This document shows, one piece after another, positions 9,494-19,527 of a DNA stretch of 64,000 nucleotides (its first letter is position 1; each line of letters opens with the position of its first letter). The notes beneath the pieces are model-generated. The model saw only the letters and a program-made list of their open reading frames with translations. It made no database searches and was not told the DNA's origin. A program made the translations under genes and the position numbers. The stretch is taken from assembly GCA_008690995.1 (NCBI GenBank), contig VRMN01000011.1:434001-498000 (forward strand), written 5' to 3'. Source of the stretch: Porphyridium purpureum (taxonomy: Eukaryota; Rhodophyta; Bangiophyceae; Porphyridiales; Porphyridiaceae).

Positions 9494-9883
9494 GACGAAA
9501 AGCACATGCGCGCTGCAATCCTGCCGACAGCTGTCGCTTTTGCGAGCATTCGTGCCGTCGACCTACATAACTAAACACCGGAAATCGATGGAAGTTTATT
9601 CCCTCTATTTGTTTGCTTCTCACTTCTTTATCACACGAGGAAGCACGTACTGTGCTGCCCTCCAAATAAAATCTATCCATCGAGATACATACCACGCGAC
9701 CAAAACCCAAACCTTGAGCCTCTGTTTTTTTTTGTTTTTTTTCTCTCCTGCCGCCGCCGTTACCGGCACAAAACCATCTCACTTTTACAAATGCCAGCTG
9801 TCCGTTCGTGTCACTGCCAGAGACCTCACGATGGGCTTTGACCTAAATCAATGTGCTGTGAATGCCGACTGTGCAGAGCTTCA

Positions 9884-11218
9884 TTACATGTCGTATCCTT
9901 CCTCGTCGTCGCCCACATCGTCCCGCGCAGAGGCTTCTTGGTACTGCTGGTATTCGCTCACCAGATCATTCATATTACTTTCGGCTTCGGAGAACTCCAT
10001 CTCGTCCATCCCTTCGCCGGCGTACCAGTGCAAGAACGCTTTCCTGCGGAACATCAGTGTAAATTGGTCGCCCACGCGCTTGAAGATCTCCTGAATGGCG
10101 GTTGAGTTGCCGATGAACGCGGCGGAGCACTTTTGGCCTTCCGGTGCAATGTCGCACACGGAAGTCTTGATGTTGTTCGGAATCCAATCGACAAAATATG
10201 AAGAGTTCTTGTTCTGCATGTTGAGCATCTGGTCCTCAACTTCTTTGGTTGAAACCTTCCCACGGAAGTACGCCGCGGCAGTCAGGTAGCGCCCGTGGCG
10301 CGGATCGCACGCAGCCATCATATTGCCCGAGTCAAACATTTGCTGCGTGAGCTCGTGCACGTTGGACGCGCGGTATTCCTGCGAGCCTACTGACGTGAGC
10401 GGCGCATAGCCAATCATGAAAAAGTGCAGGCGCGGGAATGGAATCAGGTTGACTGCGAGCTTGCGTAGGTCCGCATTCAGCTGACCTGGGAAGCGCAGCG
10501 AGCATGTGATGCCCGACATCACTCCGGCGACCAGCTTGTTCAGATCAGAGTACGATGGGTTCGCCAGCTTGAGCGTCTTGTTGCAGATGTCGTACAGCGC
10601 TTCGTTGTCAATGGCAAAGACGGCGTCCGCGTTCTCAACCAGTTGGTGGATGGCGAGCGTGGCGTTGTACGGCTCGACCACAGTGTCTGATACCTTGGGT
10701 GACGGCATGACCGAGTATGTGCACATCATGCGATCTGGGAACTCCTCGCGGATCTTGGACACGAGCAAAGTTCCCATGCCGGAACCGGTTCCTCCACCCA
10801 GAGAGTGCGAGATCTGGAAGCCCTGAAGGCAGTCGCAGTTTTCGGCCTCGCGGCGAACCACGTCAAGCACTTGGTCGATCAGCTCAGCACCCTCCGTGTA
10901 ATGACCCTTGGCCCAGTTATTTCCAGCGCCAGACTGGCCGTGGACAAAGTTGTCCGGGCGATACAGCTGACCAAACTTTGAGCTTCGGATCGTTTCCACG
11001 ACTCCGGGCTCCAAATCCATCATGACTGCGCGCGGCACGTAGCGCCCGCCTTCGGCCTCGTTGTAGTACACATTTGCGCGCTCCAACTGCTGCACACGGT
11101 CACTCCCCACAAACTTGCCGGACGGATCAATCCCGTGTTCTGCAGAGATGGTCTCCCAAAACATCGACCCGATCTGGTTGCCGCACTGCCCGGCCTGGAT
11201 ATGGACAATCTCCCTCAT
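9884..11218 (-). CDS. TUBB: Beta-tubulin
   Basis: 444 residues, full family length, starting with the autoregulatory MREI tetrapeptide at 11218. It is the beta subunit of the microtubule heterodimer. Visible landmarks are [10 protein letters not shown] near the N-terminus, the GTP-binding GGGTGSGMG tubulin signature at about residues 140-148, [10 protein letters not shown] with Cys12, and the acidic C-terminal tail ([10 protein letters not shown]) that binds motor proteins. There are no introns. Two GTACAGTG motifs sit about 300 bp upstream. The 3' end faces the mS26-like gene, with about 390 bp between stop codons. Confidence 0.98.
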   Translation of the reverse strand: MREIVHIQAGQCGNQIGSMFWETISAEHGIDPSGKFVGSDRVQQLERANVYYNEAEGGRYVPRAVMMDLEPGVVETIRSSKFGQLYRPDNFVHGQSGAGNNWAKGHYTEGAELIDQVLDVVRREAENCDCLQGFQISHSLGGGTGSGMGTLLVSKIREEFPDRMMCTYSVMPSPKVSDTVVEPYNATLAIHQLVENADAVFAIDNEALYDICNKTLKLANPSYSDLNKLVAGVMSGITCSLRFPGQLNADLRKLAVNLIPFPRLHFFMIGYAPLTSVGSQEYRASNVHELTQQMFDSGNMMAACDPRHGRYLTAAAYFRGKVSTKEVEDQMLNMQNKNSSYFVDWIPNNIKTSVCDIAPEGQKCSAAFIGNSTAIQEIFKRVGDQFTLMFRRKAFLHWYAGEGMDEMEFSEAESNMNDLVSEYQQYQEASARDDVGDDEEGYDM

Positions 11219-12014
11219 CTTGAATGTTGCGCGTTTGCACGTGTGCGTCTAGGTGTGTGTCTGCGTATATTCCCACTCAAGTCAGTCACCCTTTGTGCCA
11301 GCTTCCGCTCTTGACTGGCTCCTCCTCCTCTCCTTGCTCTCTTGCCTGCCTCCTCCGTCTCTCAGTCTGCGCCCTCGCCGTTTTATCGCCGCCCTTGCTT
11401 GTGGTATTTTTCAAACCGTTCAAAACGCGCTCTACTACAACATTAGCAAAAAAACGCGCGCACAGCAAAACTCCCAGTTTTCAAATTTTTGAAATGTGGG
11501 CTTTCAAAACGGTGGAGGTACAGTGAGACGCGAGTGTACAGTGAATTGATGCAGGATGTCATTGTGATGCGGCATGTCATGCGCCCTGAGCGCCGGGTCG
11601 GGATGTGCGAGGTGCACGCTTGGCGTGTCCCGGGATCGAGATATCAGGTACGGGCATGGGAGGTTTGTGCCCGGGGCGCTCGGTGGCGAGATATTTGGGC
11701 GGCGGACGCCGCGGCGCCATGTCACGCGTTGTTCTCGGTGAGTTGGGTTACGGCTGGCGGGAAGGCGCCGAGGGATGAGTAGGGGTGCAAATGAAGACGT
11801 GCTCTCCGCGCATTGCGAGCGCGACGACAGCAGTAATTATCCTTCCGGGTCGCGGTATTTGGACTCAAAGAGAAGGAAAAAAAGGCAACATTTAAATAAT
11901 GCTCAGCGTACAAGATCAAGCCCCTGACGATTGTACCATTTCAAAATCATCAGCATGCACATGCCACACGGCTACTGTGAACTAAACCCCACGGTGAAGC
12001 AGCAAGTCGTCAAA
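11219..12014. other. Beta-tubulin upstream region
   Basis: 796 bp between the tubulin ATG and the stop of the next minus-strand gene. It has a pyrimidine-rich leader at about 11280-11400, A/T-rich stretches at 11440-11490 and the paired GTACAGTG elements at 11518-11543. No gene is seen. Confidence 0.6.
11518..11543. promoter_or_regulatory. Paired GTACAGTG elements upstream of beta-tubulin
   Basis: Exact GTACAGTG at 11518-11525 and 11536-11543, 18 bp start to start and in the same orientation. They lie about 300 bp upstream of the tubulin ATG. Confidence 0.55.
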
Positions 12015-12560
12015 TCACCAATCCGAGTAAAACTCTTCCTCGTCGACTAGCATGCTGCAATAGCCGCGGCCGTGAATGTCGGTTTCTACGTAGCTCGAGC
12101 CATAGACAGACGAAGACGACGACATCGATGAACGCGCCTTTCGTATGCTCAGTCCATTCCCACTTCCCAGAGAAAAGAGCTTGCGGTGCGCGGTAGAGTT
12201 CGCGCTCCGGCAGGACGACGGTGCCGAGTGAGAAATCGACGCGAGGTCAGCGCCCTTGAACAGACCCGACTTGGACCTCCCGGCGGTCGACGCCGAGCTG
12301 GAGGCCGAGCTGGAGGCCGAACTCGACCCGGGCGTCTCTGTCAGGATGCCGCGCCGACTCGGCGCCATGTCTGGTCCGAGGTCAAATGCTTGTGTTCCGT
12401 TTTGCAAGCTCCGCGCGTTCGCTTCTGGCTGCGAAAGAAGCGAGCTCCGTGACACACCGCACGTCCGTGACGTCTTTTCGTCCTGGCGAAACGTGCTCGG
12501 CACGAACGAACGACGCAGATGTCCGGCCGACGCCGTCCTGGTCACCCCCTTCTGCCCCAT
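12015..12560 (-). CDS. Small serine-rich protein of unknown function
   Basis: 181 residues from the ATG at 12560. I do not recognise a family. The sequence is rich in Ser, Arg and Ala with a simple Ser/Ala tract (SSSASSSASSSAS), many SxxR and RxxS sites suggestive of phosphorylation, and an ordered-looking acidic C-terminus (GYCSMLVDEEEFYSDW). It is probably mostly disordered. A TATATAT box about 135 bp upstream on the coding strand supports expression. It might be a short regulatory phosphoprotein, but that is a guess from composition. Confidence 0.55.
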   Translation of the reverse strand: MGQKGVTRTASAGHLRRSFVPSTFRQDEKTSRTCGVSRSSLLSQPEANARSLQNGTQAFDLGPDMAPSRRGILTETPGSSSASSSASSSASTAGRSKSGLFKGADLASISHSAPSSCRSANSTAHRKLFSLGSGNGLSIRKARSSMSSSSSVYGSSYVETDIHGRGYCSMLVDEEEFYSDW

Positions 12561-12694
12561 GTGCGACTGTGCATGAACTGGACGAATCCCCAGCGTCAAC
12601 GAGCGCGGTGCGCCGCCCCGACCCCCTCACACACACTGTTCACGAACAGCTCCTTATCTTGAACCAAGCTGGATACCCACGCCCCTGCACACAC

Positions 12695-12702
12695 ATATAT
12701 AT
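12695..12702 (-). promoter_or_regulatory. TATA-like box for the serine-rich gene
   Basis: The self-complementary ATATATAT is about 135 bp upstream of the minus-strand ATG at 12560 and more than 1.2 kb from the plus-strand gene at 13986, so it most likely serves the former. Confidence 0.4.
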
Positions 12703-13877
12703 GCACACCAGCGAAGTGACGAGTGGCGCGTGGTGTGTTCACCGAGCCCGACGGCCGACTACTCTATCGCCCTCACGGCACATCTGCGTCGCCCTCGCCA
12801 ACTTGTAGCGATGCCGCCTGAATAAAGAGCGCAGCGCCAGACCGCCGCACCCTAGAGTTTTGCGGACAGCACAACAAATGCATGTCTGCACCCGCACAGC
12901 AAGCATACGCACGCACGCCGAGACAGCATGCAGCAGCAGAAACCCATCTCCCCCCCCCCCGGGGGCTAATTTCTTGCATCACTCAATGAAAAAGGAACGC
13001 AGAAATCACGCCACAAACGCGCACGCACACGCGCACTTGCAACGAGCTGCCACCTCCGCCGGGGAGTGGAGGGCACACTGACAAGCGATAACACCCTCTG
13101 AACGAGTTCCCACGCACGGACGAAAATGGAAAGAACGGGACGAAAAACCAACAAGGGGAAACGGGTTCAGCAGCGTAGATGGTAGGCGGGATGAAACGAG
13201 GCAAAATCCCCCTCTCTTAACGACAAACCGCCGAAATTGAATTCTGGCGAAAAATAAAATGCAACGCAGACCGTCGATGCACGAGACACGCGACAAGTGG
13301 AGCACGAAAAAGAGCCAGTGAGAGCAGGAGACTCAAAGAGACAAAGCGAGAGAGAGAGAGAGAGACAGGGATCACTCACTCACGGCACACATGCTCGGCC
13401 AAGGGAGCATGCATTCGGGGCTTGGCTTTCGTGGTTCTTGTTGTTGTCGTTGTTGTTTTTGTTTTTGTTGTCGTGACACAACGGCGTGATTGCTCGAGAG
13501 CCAAAGCCGTTGAACGTTCGTATGAAAGCGGCGCATTTTTGTGAGGGTGACGTGCGTCGAAAAGTGGCGGAGGCCGCCTCGTGTTTTGTCACGTGAGATG
13601 GTTTCCTCATCTTCCACCCACCGCTCTCGCAGCAGGTGTTCGCTTTCTATGTGTTCGACCCTCCTGTTCGCTCACCGCCAAAAGGTGTGTTCGTGTGTGA
13701 GTCTTTTTTCATAGCCGCGACGCACATTTTGAGGCGGTTCATCGGCCGCGGTCACCCGAAACCGTACCGCTCCTGGTGTTTGGCCCGTGTCCACTTGGAC
13801 GCGTCGAATGTGGCGGGGCGGGTGTGACGAATTCGTTGGTCATCTCTTCCGATGGTTTTCAGTGTAGGCGTTGTGTT
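12703..13877. other. Intergenic region with simple repeats
   Basis: About 1.2 kb with no convincing gene. It contains a C11G5 run at 12950-12965, a GA tract at 13348-13365 and a GTT-rich stretch at about 13436-13470. Small ORFs on the minus strand (such as 13380-13617) are Gln-rich products of the repeats. Confidence 0.5.
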
Positions 13878-13920
13878 CACTGTACCTCGGCGTGAGCGCG
13901 CGGGTGGACGGCCACTGTAC
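13878..13920. promoter_or_regulatory. Two CACTGTAC elements before the TAF1B-like gene
   Basis: Exact CACTGTAC at 13878-13885 and 13913-13920, same orientation. The second ends 65 bp before the ATG at 13986. This is the closest placement of the motif to a start codon in the window. Confidence 0.55.
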
Positions 13921-13985
13921 CGCGGGAGCGCGCGTGGCGGGAGAAGAGGGTGAGATGGAGCCGGTGGGGCTGAGCGAACGGAAGG

Positions 13986-15983
13986 ATGGACTCGTTGTGT
14001 GATGTTTGCGGCGCGTCAGACTGGCAGCTGAAGCCAGGGGGCGACGATGGCGAGTACATATGCGCGCTGTGTGACAGCGACATGCCGCAGGATATGCGCG
14101 CCGTGCTCGCGGGCGAGGCGCCTATCCAGGATGAATTGCTCCTCGTGCGCTCCCAGCAGAACCAGTCGCGCGCGCGCATGGGTGACGAGCGACTGCTGGC
14201 CGCCACGCAGGAAGGGCTCGCGGTGAACGCGCGCGGCTCGCAGCTCGTGGCAGACCTGGATCGCGAGGGTAGCGACGAATCGGATGAAGAGGCCCGGAGA
14301 CAGCTGTGGATGGAGAACAGAGGCAACGATGCTAGTACACACTCTTTGGTGGTGCGCCTTTTGCAAGAATTGACGCAACTCGTGGCTTTGCAGGTCTGGA
14401 GCTTGATACAGCCGCGCGACGGCCCACCCGACCATATGCACGCGGAACATGGCCAAGGAAAGCTCGCCTTCCTGACAACCGTGGCAAACGCGCATTTGAT
14501 TTGGTCCAAGGTGTATCAAAAGCAGGCCGGGCGCGCGGCCGATGACTATGACAGGGTATTGGCCAATGGGAGGTATCACGCCGCTGCGCGCAGAGCACCA
14601 AAGTCCAGTGCCACTCGGCCGCTCCACAAAAGTAGACATATCTCTAGCGCCAAGTCGGCTGCTGGAGCGGAAAAAGGGAGTCGAAAACTGGAGCCGTTTG
14701 CGCTTCTTCCTCTGAACCTGGTCATGGCGGCGTGTGGCATTCTGCGTGAACCGATTTTGCCGCTGCAGTTCTGGATATGGATGCAGAATAGGAGCATCCA
14801 CTGGGATCCAGACGCTTCCATAAAACGCATGTGGGTCAAACATCAACCTCAAGTGTCCTATCTGACCAACACGTTTCAACTCGTGTCCTGCATCACGTTG
14901 GAAGATGTTCGGAATGGCTTGCGTGGTCTTGTGGCAAACCTTTCCAGCGAGTGGACGGTCCTAGAAGCCGCTTATTCTGGAAGCTTGCTTCCTTCGGCCA
15001 CGCCGCGCCACACGATTCAGACTGTGCTTCAACTGCGCGTACCAAACCCAGACGGAGCGCTTCTGTACTGGACAGCTGACCTCTGTGGACTTGTAGACCA
15101 CCAACGTGAGGATCGTACCGGCCGCTCGTGGACCGTTGGCCAACGCCAAGAGCTCTTCGTGGCCATCGCGGCTGCGCTGTTCCGCTTTCGCTCGGCGCGC
15201 CTGAAAGCCAGGTCTCTGATTCTGCTTGGAAGCCCGGTAAACGAAGGATTTCGCTTCCTTCAGTATATGAATACGCGTTCAGCGCTATTGCCAGAGAATG
15301 ATGACACCTTAAGGGACTGGCACGAGGTCACGCGGTTTTTTAGGCCGTGCAATGCGCTGTGTGAGTACGTAGAGCACAGCTCAGAGTATGAGATGGCCGC
15401 AGATTTGCTTGGTAGCTTGACGTGCTCGCGCAACAACGAAGAGCTGGTCTTTCTGCACAACTCGTTGGTGCGCATGCCGCACGCCATGCGCGCTTATTTA
15501 CCGTCCAAGGCTCTGCATGCGTTACTGCATGAAAAAACCGAACTGAGTGTATCAAGACAGAAGCTGCGAAGCCTTGCGGATGAAATAGGACGTTCGATCG
15601 AGGTCGACTCGTGCGCGGCCTTGCGCACCCCCCTCGACTTGGCGCAGCGCATATGTGCCTCGCATACCGGCGTCGCCGAAGCACAGGATGCAATGCATTC
15701 TTGCCCAGAAGACAGCCTCAAGATCAGCACGGACAACAGCCACGAGGCACCGTGCTTGCCCGACGACAGCCCGCGAGAGCGCATCGTGAGCGCGCTATCC
15801 AGCGCTCTCGTGCGAGTGCTGCTTCACCCATACCCGCAAGTGCTGCCGTGGCCGGCGCAGACCAACTTTGAGCGGCACGCGCAGATCTTTCTTAGTCGAA
15901 TGGCGTGTGCACATGTCCATATCGTGCAGGGCTTTGTGTGCTTCTTCTCGCAGCAGCGCGCTGGCGCATCCAGTTCAGCGTGA
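13986..15983 (+). CDS. RNA polymerase I core factor subunit, TAF1B/Rrn7-like
   Basis: 665 residues from the ATG at 13986. TFIIB-like factors of this family recruit RNA polymerase I to rDNA promoters in the nucleolus. An N-terminal zinc ribbon has Cys5, Cys8, Cys26 and Cys29. After an acidic linker comes the block LQELTQLVALQVWSLI. The family-typical cyclin-fold segment VMAACGILREPILPLQFWIWM follows at about residues 247-267 and corresponds to the LREPILPSDLIRW-type motif of Rrn7/TAF1B. The C-terminal half continues as a helical region without other recognised domains. A TAF1B assignment fits the ribbon-plus-cyclin order; TFIIB and Brf1 are less likely because their direct repeats are not visible. 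Two CACTGTAC elements lie just upstream. Confidence 0.65.
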   Translation: MDSLCDVCGASDWQLKPGGDDGEYICALCDSDMPQDMRAVLAGEAPIQDELLLVRSQQNQSRARMGDERLLAATQEGLAVNARGSQLVADLDREGSDESDEEARRQLWMENRGNDASTHSLVVRLLQELTQLVALQVWSLIQPRDGPPDHMHAEHGQGKLAFLTTVANAHLIWSKVYQKQAGRAADDYDRVLANGRYHAAARRAPKSSATRPLHKSRHISSAKSAAGAEKGSRKLEPFALLPLNLVMAACGILREPILPLQFWIWMQNRSIHWDPDASIKRMWVKHQPQVSYLTNTFQLVSCITLEDVRNGLRGLVANLSSEWTVLEAAYSGSLLPSATPRHTIQTVLQLRVPNPDGALLYWTADLCGLVDHQREDRTGRSWTVGQRQELFVAIAAALFRFRSARLKARSLILLGSPVNEGFRFLQYMNTRSALLPENDDTLRDWHEVTRFFRPCNALCEYVEHSSEYEMAADLLGSLTCSRNNEELVFLHNSLVRMPHAMRAYLPSKALHALLHEKTELSVSRQKLRSLADEIGRSIEVDSCAALRTPLDLAQRICASHTGVAEAQDAMHSCPEDSLKISTDNSHEAPCLPDDSPRERIVSALSSALVRVLLHPYPQVLPWPAQTNFERHAQIFLSRMACAHVHIVQGFVCFFSQQRAGASSSA

Positions 15984-16020
15984 CAATGGCGCTAACCAGT
16001 TCCGCATGCGACCACCTCAA

Positions 16021-16037
16021 CTGTACCTATTTAATAG
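16021..16037 (+). promoter_or_regulatory. CTGTAC core and TATTTAATA box upstream of the DPP gene
   Basis: CTGTAC at 16021-16026 is followed directly by a TATTTAATA box at 16029-16037, about 160 bp before the ATG at 16195. The stop of the preceding same-strand gene is at 15983, so the whole spacer is only 211 bp. Confidence 0.4.
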
Positions 16038-16194
16038 TAAAGCGCTCTGTTTTTATATGAAACGAACTGCGACCTTCTCGCGGACAGATGAGGCGAGTTG
16101 GGGTGGCTTTCCTGCTTTGGTTGTGGGTTGGGTGAGATGACAAGGGGGGGAGAGAGGAAGTGGTGAAGGTGTTGGTGGGTGGGTTGTGGACAAG

Positions 16195-19100
16195 ATGGCG
16201 CACGTCCCGCAGGTGAGCGCAGAACAACTGAAGGAGCTGGTGAACCTGCGTCTCAAGTCTCCGTTTGCATACCTTCCTCACGATTTCGTGTTTCATCGCG
16301 AATCGCAATCGCTCGTGTTCCTGGCAGCCGAGCGGCCAAGTTCGGATGATGCGTCGCGCGAGCACAAACGTCGTGCAAATACGTTGCTGTATTGTGTGGA
16401 TCTGTCTTCATTGGAGAACAGGAGAAAGCAGCCCGCTCTAGGGCAGACCGGCCTCGAAGGGTCCGAGGCGCCGGCGCTGCTCGACGCGTGGGGTCTCATT
16501 TTGAGTGAAGGCACCGGTGTAAGCTCTACTAGCTTGAGTACTGGAACTTACGTGTGGGATTTTCATGACTCTAATGCCTCAAACTCTGCAGGGGCAAACT
16601 CGGTCGTCGTTCCGAATCCTGTCCCGGCTCCGACGCCAACCCCGATCAGAGCGCCTGTCCAAGAACTGGCGTCATCCGCACATTTCGATCCAAATTCCAA
16701 TTCGAATGGTGCAGAGCAGGACAAGCTCACCAAAGAGGAGGAGCTCCTTCGTGAGCGGCTGCGCATGAACTCTGTAGGCCTGACAACATTCAAGCTGAAT
16801 CCGAAAACAGGTAAGGTGTTGTTTGCCTGGAAGGGAACACTTCATTCCATTCGCTTGGCTCGCGAAAAGGCCGACGGACTGCTGGCTCCGCAGGTTCCTA
16901 TACCCATCAGCCAAAAAAGTGTCGAGCCTCGCCTTGACGCCAAGTGGAGTGCGGACGGGCGCGTGGTGGCGTTCGTAAGAGATAGCGAGCTGTGGATTTT
17001 GGATTCGCATTCAGGCAAGGAACGGCAGATTACAAGGAAAGATGTCGAACAAGATGGCCAAAAGTCCAACCGCAAAACGGCCAATGGTGTTGCCGAGTAC
17101 ATCATGCAGGAAGAGTTTGACCGGTATACAGGCTATTGGTGGTATCCAGAGGCAGTGTGGGACATGCAGGAGCGTTGCGTTGTATACACAATTGCGTACA
17201 TGCACGTAGATGAAAGTGGCGTTCCTGTAGTAAGAATTCCGCGCTCCACCATGGACGGATCCCTCGATGACTATTCGTATCCTCGCGTCGGGGAGCCCAA
17301 CGCCGTTGTGGAGCCTCGAGTCGTCCGATTTAAAATTCCAGCCGAATCGTCCGCGCTTGGAGCTGCGGAAGCGCAAATGAATCACAGTTGGATCGATGAA
17401 CTAGACCTCTTCGAGACATGGGCGCCACAGACACCGATTCGCGAGCAGTTTGCATGGGCGGAATACATCGTACATGCAGGCTGGCTGCCTGCTGATGCCG
17501 TCGGCACGCCAGCCACTTCGGGTTTCGAAGCACCAATTGGTGCGAGAGAGTCGGAAGGTTTGGTCATGGATACCTCAAGTTCGCCGGGCTCGATAGCACG
17601 ACCATTGGCAGCAGAAGATGGCGTTTCCAACCAGATCCTCGACGTTTCATCCCACGGCAATGATCACGACGAACATTTGCAACCCGAGCAGCAGAAGCAG
17701 CAGCATCATTTGACCGCGCATGACCGGTGGCTGTGGCTCCTTCTTCTTGACCGTGTTCAGCAACGCAGCGCACTTGTTGCGTGTAAGGACGGGTCCGATG
17801 GCAGATGTGTGGTTCTTTATGAGGAGCGCTCGAAGCCGGATCAATGGATTAACATGCGAGATTGCTTCCACTTTGCGCCAGTCGACGTTTCGCATGCGCG
17901 CGGTGCGTCGTACATCATGCTCTTTTTGTCCGAGCGATCTGACGGCTTTAGCCACTTGCATCTGAAGGTGTTTCCCCTCACACAGGATTCCCAAGCCGCC
18001 TTGGATTGCCACTCCCAGTCCCCAGAAGAAGAAATACCTGGCAGCATCATTCGCGTAACGAGTGGGAACTGGACGGTTGAGCAGGTGATTGGTGTTGATT
18101 GGAAGAATAATCGTGTCTTCTTCACGGGCACGCGAGACTCTTATCTTGAGCTGCACGTGTATTGTACCCCCATTTTTGCCGAGGCCGTGCCACGTAGCGC
18201 GACGGATGGAGACTCATCTGAGTCGTCAGTACGCATCGTTCAGCGTATTACGACTGCCGGACACGCTCACACCAATTGCACGCTCAGTGCGGATCAGAGA
18301 TATTTGGTGGTCAACCAGTCGAGCTTGACCCAACCCCCCCGAACGCTTTTATACGGCCTGCAATTGCTCAGCGGGAAAGAAAGTGCGTTGGTGCACGTGT
18401 CCAACATGGCGCAATTGCCTGCGCCAGACGCGCCGGCCTTTAGCTGGGGGGCGCCGCGTGCTCCCGAACTTTTTCACTTCCGGTCCAGCGATGGCACGGG
18501 AACCGAACTGACGGGCTGTTTGTACCACCCGAATCCGTCCCGCGCGGGACGAGTGCCCACACTGCTGCATGTGTATGGCGGTCCGCACGTGCAGCTTGTA
18601 TCGAACGACTATAGGCTCACGGTGCAGGCCAAGTTCCAGCTTTTGTCGCAGCGCCTTGGTGTCGCGGTGGTTATGATTGATGGACGCGGTAGCGCGAGGC
18701 GCGGGCTTGAGTTCGAGGCACGACTCTACGGGAACATGGGCGACGTCGAGCTGTCAGATCAAGTCGATGGGCTGCAATTTCTCGTTTCGCGAGGGGTTGT
18801 GGATCCACAGCGTATCGCAGTGTCGGGATGGAGCTACGGCGGCTACATGTCGCTCATGGCTCTCATGAAGCGGCCTGATGTATTCAAATGTGCGGTATCT
18901 GGTGCGCCGGTCGTGAGGTGGGAACTGTATGACACTGGCTACACTGAACGTTACATGAACTTGCCGCGAGCTAATGTCGCCGGCTATAGCAGTGCATCGA
19001 TACTGAGCCACGTCGCAGGCCTGCCGGAGGACCCCAACGAGCGATTGATGATCGTCCACAGCCTCATGGACGAGAATGTGCATGTTGTACATACCAGCAC

Positions 19101-19251
19101 GCTCCTGGATGCCATGATCAGGCTAAATAAGCCGTACAGGCTCCTTCTTTTTCCCAATGAGCGACATGGATTACGAGCTCCTTCTGCTCAGGTTCATTTT
19201 GAATCGAACTTTTTCCGCTTTGTACTAGCGCACCTGTTTGGCAAAGGGTAA
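16195..19251 (+). CDS. Dipeptidyl peptidase 8/9-type serine peptidase (S9B)
   Basis: 1018 residues from the ATG at 16195. It cleaves dipeptides after proline or alanine; DPP8/9 are cytosolic, and no signal peptide or membrane anchor is seen here, which fits that branch rather than DPP4. The N-terminal beta-propeller contains the DPP8/9 hallmark EEFDRYTGYWWYPEA with the paired Glu that grips the substrate N-terminus. The alpha/beta hydrolase domain has nucleophile Ser880 in GWSYGGYM, Asp959 in SLMDENVH and His991 in NERHGLR. Propeller loops include a Ser/Pro-rich insert (about residues 125-175) and a His/Gln-rich insert near residue 500. The length exceeds human DPP8/9 (about 880-900) because of these inserts. 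Confidence 0.95.
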   Translation: MAHVPQVSAEQLKELVNLRLKSPFAYLPHDFVFHRESQSLVFLAAERPSSDDASREHKRRANTLLYCVDLSSLENRRKQPALGQTGLEGSEAPALLDAWGLILSEGTGVSSTSLSTGTYVWDFHDSNASNSAGANSVVVPNPVPAPTPTPIRAPVQELASSAHFDPNSNSNGAEQDKLTKEEELLRERLRMNSVGLTTFKLNPKTGKVLFAWKGTLHSIRLAREKADGLLAPQVPIPISQKSVEPRLDAKWSADGRVVAFVRDSELWILDSHSGKERQITRKDVEQDGQKSNRKTANGVAEYIMQEEFDRYTGYWWYPEAVWDMQERCVVYTIAYMHVDESGVPVVRIPRSTMDGSLDDYSYPRVGEPNAVVEPRVVRFKIPAESSALGAAEAQMNHSWIDELDLFETWAPQTPIREQFAWAEYIVHAGWLPADAVGTPATSGFEAPIGARESEGLVMDTSSSPGSIARPLAAEDGVSNQILDVSSHGNDHDEHLQPEQQKQQHHLTAHDRWLWLLLLDRVQQRSALVACKDGSDGRCVVLYEERSKPDQWINMRDCFHFAPVDVSHARGASYIMLFLSERSDGFSHLHLKVFPLTQDSQAALDCHSQSPEEEIPGSIIRVTSGNWTVEQVIGVDWKNNRVFFTGTRDSYLELHVYCTPIFAEAVPRSATDGDSSESSVRIVQRITTAGHAHTNCTLSADQRYLVVNQSSLTQPPRTLLYGLQLLSGKESALVHVSNMAQLPAPDAPAFSWGAPRAPELFHFRSSDGTGTELTGCLYHPNPSRAGRVPTLLHVYGGPHVQLVSNDYRLTVQAKFQLLSQRLGVAVVMIDGRGSARRGLEFEARLYGNMGDVELSDQVDGLQFLVSRGVVDPQRIAVSGWSYGGYMSLMALMKRPDVFKCAVSGAPVVRWELYDTGYTERYMNLPRANVAGYSSASILSHVAGLPEDPNERLMIVHSLMDENVHVVHTSTLLDAMIRLNKPYRLLLFPNERHGLRAPSAQVHFESNFFRFVLAHLFGKG

Positions 19252-19527
19252 AGGAAGCGGAACAAGCGCTGAGCCCCTGCGTTGCTTCGATTTGCATGAT
19301 TGTCAAAGGTACAATCAGAAGCGCATTTATGTGTCACTTTCTTCTCTGTACAATAGATGTGAGTAGTGTCGTTTCTGCCATTCTTTTATATCTCATTCTT
19401 TTTTCCTCCGTCGTTCGGGTTTTGTAGTTGCCGTGCGCTCTCCCTGTTGAAAGCCATGCGCAGAGAGAAGACAGGTCGAGATTCTCGCTGGAGGCTGTTA
19501 GTGTCCATCTTAATCGAGTACTCAAAT
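19252..19527. other. Convergent 3' spacer (DPP / bZIP)
   Basis: 276 bp between two facing stop codons. It contains a CTGTACAAT at about 19347 and T-rich stretches likely to serve 3'-end formation. No gene is seen. Confidence 0.5.
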